Positions 1 to 11,854 are shown, counted from the first letter of the stretch. The stretch: 64,000 bases of DNA from Thozetella sp. PMI_491 (GCA_021432635.1 MU270060.1:62001-126000); one strand, 5' to 3'. A program made the numbers and translations. The notes: generated from the letters alone by a model not told the origin.

Positions 1-1522
1 ATAGCACAGCCATTGGCCGATTGGACAAGGCTCGCCATGTCTGGCAAATGAGGCTGCCGATCGGGGAACGCGGCACTGGCCCTCGACCCAAGTATGCTCT
101 CGCATGTGGGACACAAGTTTTGTGCCATGGCGGCTGGTTTCTGTCGTATTACGACCTGTGCTGTTCTCGGCGTGTAAACGAGTACCGAAGGAGGGCATAT
201 GCAAGAGATGCAGTTGGGGTGGGGAAAATATCCACTGCCGTCAAGATTGTACCTTTCGACGAGGTTGCGGCTCGCTGCCGATCTTTCATTCGTGCGTAGT
301 GGCGTGGCCTGTATAACGCCAAGATATCTCAGCTAGGTGTGCCGTCGGAGGACTTTAGGCAGCGAGTACGCCCCGGAATATGTGTCCTGTCTTAGACTAG
401 CCTAATGCTTGCGCGGGCTTCCTGGTGCTGGATTTGTGCTCCTGCATCAGGTAGGTTGGCGGGAAGACCCTGAGCCGAGACCAACCTGTATTCGGACTTG
501 TTATACGGATGGGTTGAACAAGCAACGCACGCTGAGTCGATAGCGCTGAGCGAGAGCCCTTCCAGAATGATGACATGCACGGTATTGAGCGAATGCAGGA
601 CTTGGCGGACACTTTGTTGGTATTGCATTCGCATTTTATCTTTTGCCCAGTCCAACCTATTCGATGCCCTTGGTTGGGAAGGATTTATTCAGCGCAGCAT
701 CTGCCCTCTGGAACGAGAGCAGAGGGTTAATTGACAGGGATCTATGGTAACAGTACATACTGGGCTGTAGCCAACATACCGGCTCTCGCTAAATACAGCG
801 TCTCAGCTGCTGTTAGGCCTAGACCCGACCACCAGTAAAACTAGCGCCAACCTTGGCCGCTGTCTCAAATGGTAAGGTACTTATTGTCTGGCTTACTTTA
901 CCCCTCTAGGGTCGTTGCAGATGGCTTCCCGTAGATTATATCGCCTACTTCCGCTAACTCCGACACGCCAGTACGCCTAGCAACTTCGGATATGTCTCCT
1001 TCGCGGCATCTTATAAAGCTCTTCTTGGAAAGGTTTACTGTGGAAAAAACGAAGGAACCTGGGTAGAGCTTGAGTCTGGTCTCATGTGTAAAAGCGCGGC
1101 TGTTGCTACTTTAGACTTCTAACTCATTCTTTTGCATTTTGTATATCGTAATGCGAGCACAACTAATGAGATTTCATGAATTGTATGACAAAAGTTCGTT
1201 TTTTACAGAGTGTCTATCTATTCTCACTGCAGGGATAGGCATAGATCCCGGAGCGCTAAGCTTGATGGAAGCGAGCACGTCAACATTAGTGTAGAGCACT
1301 TCCTACGGATAGGGATGCTGTTTGAAGGTATGTTTAAAAAGAATCCTATGAGATGACTCATGTTTTAGTATATCCGTAAACACCGTTGCTGCCGGAACAT
1401 CTCACAAGGGCTTGGGCCGAAGATATCGTGTGGCTGCCACTATATTATGCCGTGCTTCGTCCTCCCTCGGCCAATGTGAGTGCTACTCGTCAAGTCAAGC
1501 TCTCTCTGGATCTCTGGATACA
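1..1522. other. No recognisable gene (left edge)
   Basis: Short open frames exist on both strands, but none starts at a convincing ATG, shows a known motif, or can be extended by plausible introns. The base composition is ordinary, not AT-rich as in the island at 12.9-20.2 kb. I see nothing here beyond the upstream region of the dehydrogenase gene. Confidence 0.5.
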
Positions 1523-2710
1523 ATGGCGAGCATTAAAAAATCGGTTGTGGCAACTGGAGCCTCCTCTGGCCTGGTATGAGCCAGCTGTTTCTTTCTCCTG
1601 TCCCTCATCATTAGCACCGTATGTAATTACTAGGGCTAATCACGGCACTCTAGGGATTTGAGGCGATGAAGCAGCTCCTAACGCAAGGAGACCAACCGTA
1701 CAATATCTTCATCGGCGTTAGAGATGCAGATACAACCCGGGAATCCTATGAGGAGCTAGAGTTTGATAAGGATAAGCATGCATTGAGCATTTTCGACCTC
1801 GAGCTCTCCTACTTAAAAGGCGTCAAGCATTTCGCCGAACAGGTTCTTGAGAAGCTTGGTAACAGCCCGTTAGACTACTTGCTATTAAATGCCGCCATAT
1901 CAGATGGCTCAGAAGATCCTGGACCGTACGGGTCCAAATGGAGCAAGTCCTGCCTCGTCAATCATCTTGGTATGTAGAAGCCATACGAGACCTGCAAATC
2001 TCCGAGCAATGCTTCAGTCAACCATGCAGCTAACAAGACGCTTCCTCAGCCCATCATTACTTGGTTCACTTGCTTCGGGACAAGCTAGTGGCTTCCCACG
2101 GACGCGTTGTCTTCGTATCATCCGGTGCCTACCGTGGTATCGAAGATCCAAGTAAGTAATACCGTTCACGAACATCGGGCAGCTCGCTTATTAACAAATG
2201 CGATAATAGACGCACTCGAGTCGATGCTCCTGGGTGGCGCCGGAGTCCCCGGTATGAAGCTTTACTCAGCTGCCAAGTTTGTCGCACTTCTGGGAGCGCA
2301 CTGGTGGAACCGGCAGCTGGCGGGACAATGCAAGGTCGTCGCCGTCAACCCGGGAGTTGTTCCGAACACCAACATTGGCAAAGGCGCTGGACTCGTGCTC
2401 ACCTGGGAAATGCCTAGTGCTAAGAGCATCCCTGACGGTAGGCCGCTTGTCATCTTATGGACACCTTCCCCCACTCCACTTCCCCTAAGTTTTCTATCCC
2501 GATGGATGCAGGCTGACTGGATACCTGGTAGGCGCTGGAATTATTCTGGGTGCTTTCTGGGTGAACGACTTCCCCGACGACCCGGAGCAAATATTCCGTG
2601 CCCAGAAGGGATGGCTCGACAAAGAAACATACCAAGTAACTTTGGATAGAGACTTGCAGGAAAAGTGGTGCCTCGGCCGAGAGGAGCTAGAGAAGCAGGA
2701 GGGGATCTGA
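1523..2710 (+). CDS. Short-chain dehydrogenase/reductase
   Basis: NAD(P)(H)-dependent oxidoreductase of the classical SDR superfamily; the substrate cannot be read from the sequence. Exons 1523-1573, 1654-1969, 2050-2151, 2210-2437 and 2532-2710 keep phase and give 291 residues, the usual length. The cofactor-binding glycine motif TGASSGLG is at residues 11-18 and is split by intron 1. It is followed by an LLLNAA strand (the NNAG-equivalent), a VSS strand with the catalytic serine, and YSAAK, whose Tyr175 and Lys179 are the catalytic pair. The ATG at 1523 was chosen because it puts the Rossmann beta strand directly at the N-terminus. All introns are GT-AG and 58-94 bp. In the last intron an earlier AG would lead to a stop, so the AG at 2530-2531 was used. 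No signal peptide is seen, so it is probably cytosolic. I see no partner genes beside it. Confidence 0.85.
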
Positions 2711-3665
2711 TAGAGGTGTGGAGTGCCAGCAGCGGACCAACCTAGCGCCCGTCTCCAACGAAGATCACGGGCAGGTTGGATTCCAAAGTTCAGGCTACGA
2801 GGCAATGGATGGTGGACTGTACCTCGAGACGTTGCTGTTCTTTCCAAGAGAAAGGTAAAGAAAAGGCTGAAGATAGTTGCAAGGGAATTCCAATGCTACA
2901 CCTCCGCTCACCATCGCGTAAGTGACAGGGCCGCTCTTATGGTTCTTTCACTTTCGCTTCAATCTCACAGTTACTACAATACAAATGAGAAGAACTCGGC
3001 ACTTATCCACCGATTTCCCCGGCTTTTTGTGAGCTCGAAAGTGGCATCACCGCACTAAAGCCCTTCGGACTTTGACTATCGGGTATTGATATCTTACCCG
3101 GGCTGGGATCTTACAGCACTTCTGGCATCATATCTCGGGCGCACGTTCAGTGCTACTGGCGGCCATGCAATGCCGTAAATGCTTGGTGGGCTTTGTCCCA
3201 GGCTCACTGGTGTGATACTTAATGTGTCGATCCTGCTGTGTTTCTATGGCGCAAGAGGTAGGAGGCGAACCCGTAAGGCTGTGTCTCGAGGCCATTGGGA
3301 GCCATATCGGTAGTGGTCTTGGCATCCACACTTCGGCTAGTTTCACAAAGCAAGGCTTGCTCCCGCTAATGTGGGGGGGGGGGGGGGGACAAGGCGGTCG
3401 GTGTTTGAAGCCTCGTGCTTATGCCTGTGACGTAAGCATGGAATCGGACACTTCTTGCATCGAACCCTGGCGAAGGTTGACTCGCAAGCTATAACGTCCC
3501 ACCCGAAAATACGCTGGCCACCACAGAAGACATGCTGTCTCCTATCGCGCATTCAACGGCGGCAACTCACGAGTGAAGTTCCGAAACAGCCAACCCAGGC
3601 ACAAACCATTTCCCGTCTCTTCTTTTTCTTTTTTCTTCTTTTCCCTCGCCCCTCGCGGACAGACC
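2711..3665. other. Intergenic, no gene seen
   Basis: This stretch holds no frame with family features. It contains a 16-nt G run at 3373-3388. Just before the next start there is a pyrimidine-rich run (about 3608-3652), of the kind common in fungal core promoters and leaders. Confidence 0.5.
3373..3388 (+). repeat. Poly-G tract (16 G)
   Basis: A homopolymer of 16 G lies between two + strand genes. Such tracts are length-unstable and error-prone in sequencing, so the exact count may be wrong. It could also form a G-quadruplex. Confidence 0.8.
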
Positions 3666-4271
3666 ATGGCGACCCAAGACTCTGGTGCCACGCCTCCGGC
3701 CGCGCCGCCGACGGACTCCACCGAGCCTGAAGCCGGTTCGTCACGAGCGTCGTATGACGAGCTGCGTCGCCTAATCCCGCAACTCGCTGCCGAGCTGGAC
3801 TTTCTGCGCGCCTCGCTCCGCGAGCACAATCTCTGGCTGCTGCGGTACGGCCATAGCAATACGGCACCGCCGCCAGATGCTCCTCTAGGACCCCCCGGCT
3901 CGGCGCCACCGGAGCCCGAAGCGGAGCAGACCGACCCGTCGGCCGCCAACTCGGAGCTGCCGGCATACTCGATATCGGACGTGCCTCCGTACGAGACAGG
4001 CGTCCGCGAGGAGGTCGCCCAGCGCAAAGACCAGCTGATGGAATGGCTCAAGGAGGGCGAGGACGTGCTCCGGGATTACTCAGCCCGCTTCACGCAGCTG
4101 GCGAGGGAGCTGCAGATCCCCGACGAGGACGTGCTGGGCACGTGGCGCGAGGCCGCCCCGGACAACGCCCTACCGGACTACGAGCGGGTTGAGGAGAGAG
4201 AGGAGCTGATGGTCGGCGGCGTCGGCGAGGTTCCGCCGCCGTACGTTGGGGGCGCTTTCGCGAGGAGATGA
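3666..4271 (+). CDS. Small acidic protein with LPxY and PPxY motifs
   Basis: Unrecognised protein of 201 residues in a single exon. The ATG at 3666 was chosen because it sits in a strong ACCATGG context just after the pyrimidine-rich leader; an in-frame ATG at 3573 would add a basic, unrelated-looking stretch. The N-terminus is Pro/Ala/Thr-rich. A predicted amphipathic helix, possibly coiled coil, spans about residues 29-57, and a second charged helix spans about 112-150. The notable feature is a set of short tyrosine motifs: LPAY (98-101), VPPY (106-109), LPDY (169-172) and PPPY (190-193). LPxY and PPxY are known ligands for the WW domains of Rsp5/Nedd4-type ubiquitin ligases. From this I infer an adaptor or substrate of that ligase. 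No arrestin fold or membrane segment is seen. The opposite strand also stays open here because of GC-rich codon use, but it has no features. Confidence 0.7.
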   Translation: MATQDSGATPPAAPPTDSTEPEAGSSRASYDELRRLIPQLAAELDFLRASLREHNLWLLRYGHSNTAPPPDAPLGPPGSAPPEPEAEQTDPSAANSELPAYSISDVPPYETGVREEVAQRKDQLMEWLKEGEDVLRDYSARFTQLARELQIPDEDVLGTWREAAPDNALPDYERVEEREELMVGGVGEVPPPYVGGAFARR

Positions 4272-4857
4272 AGCGGGATTGGCGCATCGGCGCGGATGGA
4301 CACTTCCCCCTTCGGATTCCCGGCGCGACGTGAAGTGTTGTTTATAGATGCACGCATGCCACTAGCGGCGCATCTAGAGTGAGCCCCGCGGATGCCGGAC
4401 AGGCTTGTCCCCGGAGATCTACCGCTGCACCGCGATGGATTCCTTAGCTGCCAAGGGCCTGTCCTGTGGAAGCTGTGTCGCACATGAACCCCCCATGATA
4501 GCCAAGAATAGGTTGCCCTTTCTTAGATCCATGTGTTCTCTAGCCCTAGCTTGTGCAACGTCACTACTTGCAGGACAGACATGCCACGAAACAAAATTTT
4601 AAGACATACTTTCAACACTCCCTGTCCCTTGTAGGATATTCCACGATGTAGGCTATTCTACTCACGTCTGAGCTCAACAGCAACACTTCTAAGTGACCCA
4701 CCCTTCGTAAATAGATCGCCTAGAGCGCACCCTTGGAGCTCCAGGTTTCTGGCGAAACGACTTCCATTTCCCATTTGTGGCTGTGAGCCCCAATCGGACT
4801 TCTCTGCTTTCTATTGCCGCCCGAAAGGCTTCTGGTCATTCGACCAGCTCTGAAGGT

Positions 4858-5154
4858 TTACACCACGGAGCCCCTGGCACACACCCACCTGGGGTCTGAA
4901 GCATGACGACTTGGGCGGTGCAGTCGGGTCCCCTCCTGGCCGATGGTCATGATGGCTGACCCATTACCCGAGATTGGGATGTTGGCGCAAGAACCCATGG
5001 TGCCGAGGTAGGACTTTGTCACGCCGCCGCTGCAGTCTGCCACATCGCTATACAGGCGCGCCCAGAACTTGATCGGTTGATCCGCCACGCGCGTCGTAGT
5101 TTGTGCTGTCGCCAATGGCAAAACTATCGCCAGGGTAAGGACTGGGAACTGCAT
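4858..5154 (-). CDS. Small secreted Cys-containing protein, C-terminal end uncertain
   Basis: The ATG at 5154 is followed by a clear signal peptide (MQFPVLTLAIVLPLATAQ, probable cleavage after Ala17). A short mature domain follows with Cys in DCSGG and GSCANI contexts. The open frame ends at 4858 after 98 residues. The last third of this frame is Arg/His-rich and unlike the rest. A neighbouring frame over the same bases, ending near 4836, carries DC, GC and WC motifs that would suit a small Cys-rich secreted protein better. A short intron I cannot place, an indel in the sequence, or a genuinely broken gene would all explain this. The gene lies downstream of, and on the same strand as, the secreted protease. 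The family is not recognised; effector-like is a description of its form, not a demonstrated role. Confidence 0.55.
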   Translation of the reverse strand: MQFPVLTLAIVLPLATAQTTTRVADQPIKFWARLYSDVADCSGGVTKSYLGTMGSCANIPISGNGSAIMTIGQEGTRLHRPSRHASDPRWVCARGSVV

Positions 5155-5319
5155 CTTGCGCGAGAGGTACTATGTAGATTCCTGCTCATTTACACAACGC
5201 ATTCACGACTTGTACAAACTTTGCCGCGGCACAGCCTCGTCTGCTGCTCGTAATATCCTACTAATTCGGATCTAAATTAACCCTAGGAGCTCGATTGATC
5301 ACTAATTACGTTGCCCATC

Positions 5320-8300
5320 TTACTCAAGGTCCTCCAGCGGAGCTTGGGCGCAAGTCGGGTCATCAAGCTTGCATACGGTGAAACTCCTTGTGAACGTGTC
5401 CCAGTTGTCGGAATGCTCGGGCGTTCCGAACGGCGCAAGGATCGCGAATCTCATGCTAAAGGCGTGAAAGCTGTCAGCAAATACTCTCCCAAAGACTCAC
5501 TCTCCACTGCCACCAACGTAGTATCACGCAGATCGTTTTACTCACACATAGTCTCCAACTGCGATCTTCGATCCGTTGGCCATGTAGCCCATCCACCAAA
5601 ACTCCATGTTGTACGAATCGAGCGCACTGCGGGGCAGATTACGCCTTGGGAATGGTATAGTCAAGGTGTCATCGTCCGTCTTGGGGTCGAAGTAGTAGTA
5701 CCCCTGGTCGGCCAATGCCCAGGTCGCCACGCTACCAACGTAGCCATCCTGGCCAACGACGGGAGGGTACTTCCACTTGCGTTCTACCCAACCGGCCTCG
5801 AAGATCTGAGAAAGGACTGTTAGCTTGCCGACTCTAGACGATGCAGACGTCTTTATGGGGCCTCAGTGACGCACATCCCAGCGAAGTTCTTTCACTGCCC
5901 AGTTCGCCCGGGCGAGAAGGCGGGGGAAATCCTGCCCACCGCGTTCATATGTTGAAACAGTGAGATCAAAGGTGAAGCTGCGTAGGGACTGGTTAGCACT
6001 CTTAAACAACAATTTTGGGGCTCACGAAGACGCACTTAGCCTTCTCGTCGATGTACGGCCCTCGGTATCCTAGGCCGGACTGAGCGGTAGGGAAGATGGA
6101 GCGAAAGTTCTCCTTGGCCGTCAGTGCTTTGAGGTCCGAGGCCATACCTAAGGTATGTTGTGTAAGCAAACGACATAGGCAATAATAGCTGAAATCACCT
6201 ACCAAAGTATGGAACAGACAACTGCTCGCCCTTGTTGCTCGTGATGAGGATCTTTCCACTGTATAGCGGCGCGTTCTCCAGGCCCCCAGGGTAGTTCGGA
6301 TACAAGAAGCTGAACCTAGAATCATGCTATCAGCCTGTGAAGCTAAACCTGGCAGGATCGGAACTGGACTGAGTCTTACTTCGCCTTCTTTGTTCCGCCT
6401 GGCTTGACCGAAAATGTGCCGCTTGGGAAGCTCACACTCGGAACTAATTTCTTCGGAGTGAGCTCTTCAGGAAAGTACATCTTAAAGCGCGGGGTGTTGG
6501 CGATGTCCGGGCTGTAGGGTGCCCAGAACTCAAAACCGGCGGCGTCCTGCAGCTCAAACTTGTACGAGACGGTTTCAGGTCCGTTGTTTGTGATGTCGAC
6601 ATCGTGGTATCTGCTGAAATGGTGTGTGTCGTTGAGGGAGAATTTAGCCCATGACAGAGATGTAGTGTAGTTGAGGACCTGGTATGGTGTCAGCATTCAC
6701 GTTGCATGTACTGCATGATACATTTGTCCAACGGGAGGTATCTCACCCTCACGGCATCGATCAGACCGGTGCCAACCTGAATCGGTGGCGCGTAGAAGCC
6801 CCGGCTGGTGTCTTCCGTATCTGTCTCGAAGTCTGCCCAAGGGATGGAGCGACCGCTGGCCATGATGCGCATCGCCAAGGACTTGGCAAATTCCTTGCCA
6901 TGAGTAGCTCGGCCGCCGAAATGACCAATGTAGAGCGCCGCTATACCTGCGATATATGGGGTAGCCATGGATGTACCGCTCAGAACAGCGTACTGGTTAT
7001 TCGGGTACGTGCTGAATATGTCTCCTCCTATGCTAAAGTTAGCAAAGTGAGGCGATATCGTAAAGCAGGCTTCTGCATGGTCCTAGAGCTTACCAGGGGC
7101 GGCCACGTCGGGCTTGAGGGTCAGATCATTCAGTCCACCCCAGCTGGTAAAGTGATTCGCCTTTCCACCTGCCGAGTTGTACATGCCAAAGAAGTTGGTG
7201 CTCGGGTCCAGCGAGAAGTCTGCAGTCACGTTCCCGCCTGCCTTGATGGTAGCAATGATGGCCTCGCCGGCGGTCTTATCGACCATGCCGAGCAGCGAAT
7301 TGTCCTGGTTGAAGGTCCATGGCGCGTCCCGCCACTCATCGTTATTGTAGAACATGATGTACTTGGCACCAAGCGCCTCAAGGTTCGCCTGCTGGACGTC
7401 AAAGCTGCAGCCGCCACGCTTGACGAGGGGAATCACCAAGGATAGTTCGGGGGTGCCCGCGGGCAAAGGTATGCAGGCTTGGCCATCGAGAGTGGTGTCA
7501 AGAGTCAAGGGCACAATTTCCCAGCCGGTGAGATTCTGCGGGAAAGCAACATCCCATCCCGGGATGTAGCTGACCGTGGTGGTATTGGATTGGCCGCCGA
7601 GACTGAAGGTTGCTTTGAACCCTGGCGAGACTAGGGTGGTTGCTTCTATAGAGGCTACGGCGAGCACGAACTCGCCTGCGGCTCCATTGCTACCGTAGAA
7701 GGGACCTTCGTAACCGCTATTACCGGCCGCGATAGTGACTACGACTCCCTCCTCGACTAGCTTAGAGGCAACCACTGGCCAGGCGCTGTCAGCCCATCCC
7801 TCGTCGCCTCCAACGCTACAGGTGATGATGTCCGCCTTTGACATGTGAGAAACATGCACACTGCGCAGAGATGTATAGGGTTACTACTCACATTTGCCTT
7901 GTAGGCCATCAAGAATGCTTCGATGAGAGTGTCTTCATCCGTTCCGTCCTAACGAGGGGTGTCAGTGTGGGGAGGAAGATGTCACATCCAGATTGGATAA
8001 TGCCTACTGCACTCCCAAAGACTTTGTATGCTAGGAGGGTGGCCTCAGGCGCGACGCCTACAAACCTGATTTCGTTAACAAGACCTTCTTCCATATGTAG
8101 TAAGATGGACCTACTGCTTGCCGCTAGCAGCGACAATGCCAGCAACATGGGTTCCGTGTCCCAACTGGTCCATGGGATCTTCATCGGGGGTCTTCTCTCC
8201 GCCAAATGGCCAGGCTATATGACGAAGGTAAGACGAGGGCCTCTGCGCTCATGGACCCGTCTTAAAAAATTGCTACACTTACTGCCATCACCCGCCAGAT

Positions 8301-8940
8301 CATATCCGCCGGCAACTTTGAAGCCGGGGCCAATGCCACCACCAAGCTATTCGATGTACTATCAGAAGTGCCCATGCTCTAAATGAGGATTAACTCACAT
8401 CGGGGTGGGTGTACTGAATCCCGGTGTCTACCACAGCCACGACCGCGCCCTTGCCCTTGATGCCAGCAGCGTGGAGCTTATCCACTCCTGTCCAATTGTG
8501 GACTGTGTAGGCGGAGGCGCTCGCGTCATCGCTGAACGACAGTGTGGGTACATGTGGCGCGAGCTTGATCTTGTTGGAAGACCAGGCACGGGAGACGGAC
8601 TGGAATGCCTCAATGGTGTCGATATTGTCCTCCTCCGTCTCCACACTCACGCCCGCGAAGATGTCTGAGTCGAAAACCTTGAGGATTTTGACTCCCGCGC
8701 GGGACAAGATTTCTTGTGATAGTGCTTCTAGGCTTGACCCCTGCAAAGTGGTTAGAGCATTTAGGTATAGACCGGGAAAAGTGTACCGGCTCGTACCTTC
8801 TGGAGCTCCACGATGTATCGCTTGGGCACCACATCGGTTACGGTGCTATTGGACGCCTGGCCATTGTCATCTCGACGCTGCAGAAAGGCGATGCCGCCTC
8901 CAACAAACGAGAGTGCCAACAGAGCACCTGTAGCCCTCAT
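5320..8940 (-). CDS. Secreted subtilisin-like serine protease with PA domain
   Basis: Extracellular S8 peptidase of 943 residues in 14 exons: 8940-8797, 8740-8399, 8346-8283, 8214-8115, 8065-8008, 7948-7892, 7835-7094, 7027-6747, 6678-6380, 6315-6203, 6147-6026, 5988-5875, 5805-5546 and 5455-5320. All are GT-AG and in phase. The start at 8940 gives a signal peptide (MRATGALLALSFVGGGIAFL); an I9-type propeptide follows (YIVELQK at about 41-48 onward). The catalytic triad is complete: Asp153 in AVVDTGIQYTHPD, His203 in GHGTHVAG and Ser522 in SGTSMATP, with oxyanion Asn294 in AAGNSG. A protease-associated domain is inserted at about 340-470, and the C-terminal 300 residues resemble the Fn3-like region of Vpr-type subtilases. 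Family knowledge points to nutritional or host-protein degradation outside the cell. The small secreted protein gene lies 166 bp beyond its stop on the same strand. Confidence 0.88.
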
Positions 8941-10729
8941 GTCGCGTAATCTTAAGGGAAGACCGCGCTGGTAGCCTAGTTGATGACGGAGGGCCAACGA
9001 AAAGAAGAAAGCTACGCAATAGATGCCGCAAGCATTTATCTCCTTGGGCGGGCGACTCCCGAGCCCATTTCGGGTATCCGAGCCAGAGATTCGTCAAACA
9101 CGATCTCGGTATGACCTGCCGTTCCAGGTATGTAGAAAGTGTCGAATGGTCGATCAAATCACATCTTGCAAAGCTAATCCGGGTGATCCCTATGTCGCCA
9201 AGACGTTCTATAGAAGGCACCCCGGCCTACAGGGACAGGTAAATATTGTATAGAGGGGTAAACCCACGCCTAGGGTCGCCGCTACGCAGTTCGGCTCGGC
9301 GATGATGCCTCACCTGCCACATCCAGAGCTGGTGTGGCCGAAGCCATCACTGGTTGAGCCCAGCAGGGCCGTCTAGACGAACCCGAGCCCGAGAGATAAG
9401 GGCTCTCTCTTAGGATTTTAGGCCAGTCTTGGCTTTTGTAAGCTCGACTTCGCGGATGTCCGGGGTGATGATTCGCAATAAGTTAGCGAGTTGTTGTCAA
9501 AGCGGAGCGCGGTACCAAAGGTTCTTGCATGCCGGACGAATCTGTGCACATTCTGGAAGCCCGAGCTTCAGGAAGCCCTTGCCCGCATCTTTCGGTATGA
9601 TGCCTCTCTGTTCAGGGCCATAGATACCTCGATATATATCCTAATGGTACCTCAGGCCTGTCTCCCCTCTTTAGAGTTACCATCGTTGAAATGAACTTGC
9701 TCCGGGCCCATCGGATCGAGCCAAGTGTGGAATTATCGACATGGAGGATACTAGGACTTTCTACCGTTCGACTCCGTCATTCGGAACTCGGCAATTATGC
9801 ACAGAATTTCGTTGATATAGACTAAATCTGAATTGAGAGCAGTTCTAGCCAGGAAGATCAAGCCTCACCTGAAATGAAGCCTTATTGCACTACGTCGGGC
9901 CATTTTTTCGGCCATTAGCCGGCCGGTTGCAGCTCATGGTAGGGGCCCAGGTCCTATAAATATCACCGTTAGTGCAGCTAGTTTATTTTACTGGGTCCCA
10001 CCTTCTTTTTTTGTGTTGGTGACCCTCACATGGATCCAGCATCTCTGCCATGGTAGCCAGGGTCCCTGGCAATGGGGTAAGGGAAGATGTAGCGGCTTGG
10101 TGAAAGATGCTAGGTAGTTTGCTAACTCTCTGGTTCACTTCCACCTCGTTAGTATTCGGGTGGACCAAGTGCAATGGGGCACTGAGCGCATTGGATAGGA
10201 AAACAACCATGTCTAGTTGGCTGCTTCTGCGTGCCTATGGATACGACAGTTAAAACGAGATGCCGGTCGAGAATTCGCAGCTTACGGGAAAGGTTAGAGC
10301 GGTGTGCTTCCGGGTCATCCATGCCCCTCACAATATCGCTCCATGTTCAAGGTTAGGTTCTGATTATCAATATGCCAAGCGCTCTAGCGGTCGCCCCTGG
10401 TTGGCCCGCCACGAGGTCGCCCGGCGGCCAATGAACCACACTATCAGTGGCTGATACGATAGCTACAGCAAGGATAGAGGATGCTCCTCACTTCTCAGAT
10501 AGGGAAGGTCTACGACTGTCCGCGGAGCATGGCACGAGGGGCGAAAATCATGTCCATATCTAGCTAGCTAGATATTTTTGATAATTATTTCGGTCATTTT
10601 CAGCTGGCCGAGCCATATATTTCTCGTCATGTCTCGCTTTAAATGCCCTTGGTGCCGCTATATCTCTGCAAATGCAATAGCTGGCTTGGTATTGAGCTTA
10701 ATGCCTTCGTTGAATCCCGCTCGGCCTTT
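8941..10729. other. Intergenic, no gene seen
   Basis: This is the upstream region of the protease gene and the downstream region of the hydrolase gene. Both strands carry only short frames without motifs or plausible exon structure. Nothing else stands out. Confidence 0.5.
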
Positions 10730-11854
10730 CTATTCAGGGTCTCCTGTAAATTTGTCTAGAGATGGTAGGACTAGATCCGAAAGAAACAACCATTTCATTT
10801 TCACCCAGTTCGCCTGCTGAGTACCGCCTGCCTTCCACGAGAGCTTGGCTGGATAGAACTCGATGCTCTTCAGTAGAGCCGTGTCATGAGCAATGCACAA
10901 GATGACACGCTCGGAAGCATCAAAATCTTGCATCGCCGCCACACTCTTCTCTGCCTCCTGCTGATTCTCATTGACCCCAGCGCGAGCTGAGAAGAAGGGC
11001 TCCGTGGCGGATTTACGAGGGTGTAGATATTGCTGCACCAAGGCTCCCGGGCACACTACGACACTCGATGGAGTTGATATCCCGACTTCCTTTGGGAGAG
11101 GCAGCCCGGGTGCGGGCCGGAACACGCCAGGGTGGTGGGCACAGTCGCCGCCGAGGAACGCGAAGGCTGCCGCGCTGGGGCTCGGTAAGCGGGCAAGCGC
11201 GCACATGTGGCCTGTGGTGTGCCCCGGTGCGTTCAGAAGGTAGAACGAGCCGTCCCCGAAGAAATCATGGGCCTGGAAACGTCCAAGGTGGGTAGAGAAG
11301 GCAGATTCGTCGATTTCTCGGACGGGTCGGCCGGTCATTTCTGCCTCGAGGATGCTGCTTTGCGGGAGCTTTGGGTAGTAGGGTGCGTATGCCTTCTGAA
11401 AGCCGGGGCCGACGACAACTTCGGTCGACGGGGGAAACTTTGTAATGTTGCCCCGGTGGTCGAAGTGGTGGTGTGACCAGATGACAGAGGCGATGTTCTC
11501 CGTTTTGATGCCCAGTCCCCCCGGGTCCGCATCAAGAATGTCATTGACGTCCTCCTTGACCGTGAAAGGCATGTACTGGTGGATCCACTCCACGGTCCCT
11601 GATGGCAGCGCCTCTAGCCAGTCCTTCCTCATACCCAAATCGAAGAGGATGTGCTTGTTGAGTACAGGATTCGTGATTAAGAAGGCATAAGAAGGGAACT
11701 CGAATTTGGTGTAACCAGTAATATCTGGGTCAAACACCATGGAGCTGCTAGCCGAACCGTACGTCGTCGTGTCGATAACGCGCACATCGACAAATGATGA
11801 CGAGGCCGGGATCCCGAGCTCGACAGTGGGCAGAGTACGCGGTTTGGGAGACAT
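10730..11854 (-). CDS. Metallo-beta-lactamase-fold hydrolase (lactonase-like)
   Basis: Intronless, 374 residues. The MBL-superfamily zinc ligands are all visible: HxHxDH at residues 128-133 (SHHHFDH), His212 or His216 in APGHTTGH, and Asp237 in GGDCAHH. The layout and length fit the group of fungal MBL proteins related to N-acyl-homoserine lactonases. The reaction is therefore probably hydrolysis of a lactone or ester, but the substrate is unknown. The ATG at 11854 was chosen because family members start shortly before the VDVRVID-like strand; another in-frame ATG at 11968 would add 38 residues of poor quality. There is no signal peptide with the chosen start, so it is probably cytosolic. It stands alone between the protease region and the retroelement island. 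Confidence 0.82.
   Translation of the reverse strand: MSPKPRTLPTVELGIPASSSFVDVRVIDTTTYGSASSSMVFDPDITGYTKFEFPSYAFLITNPVLNKHILFDLGMRKDWLEALPSGTVEWIHQYMPFTVKEDVNDILDADPGGLGIKTENIASVIWSHHHFDHRGNITKFPPSTEVVVGPGFQKAYAPYYPKLPQSSILEAEMTGRPVREIDESAFSTHLGRFQAHDFFGDGSFYLLNAPGHTTGHMCALARLPSPSAAAFAFLGGDCAHHPGVFRPAPGLPLPKEVGISTPSSVVVCPGALVQQYLHPRKSATEPFFSARAGVNENQQEAEKSVAAMQDFDASERVILCIAHDTALLKSIEFYPAKLSWKAGGTQQANWVKMKWLFLSDLVLPSLDKFTGDPE

Noticed and set aside
392-655. 87-codon minus-strand frame near the left edge
   Set aside because: It has a faint resemblance to helical transcription-factor regions but no diagnostic motif, and no flanking exons could be joined.
3542-4051. 169-codon open frame on the minus strand
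   Set aside because: It overlaps the LPxY/PPxY gene in antisense; it is Ser/Gly/Arg-rich, has no motif, and is explained by GC-rich codon use of the sense gene.
5311-5823. 170-codon open frame on the plus strand
   Set aside because: Antisense to the last two protease exons and an intron. The minus strand has a full domain and splice structure.
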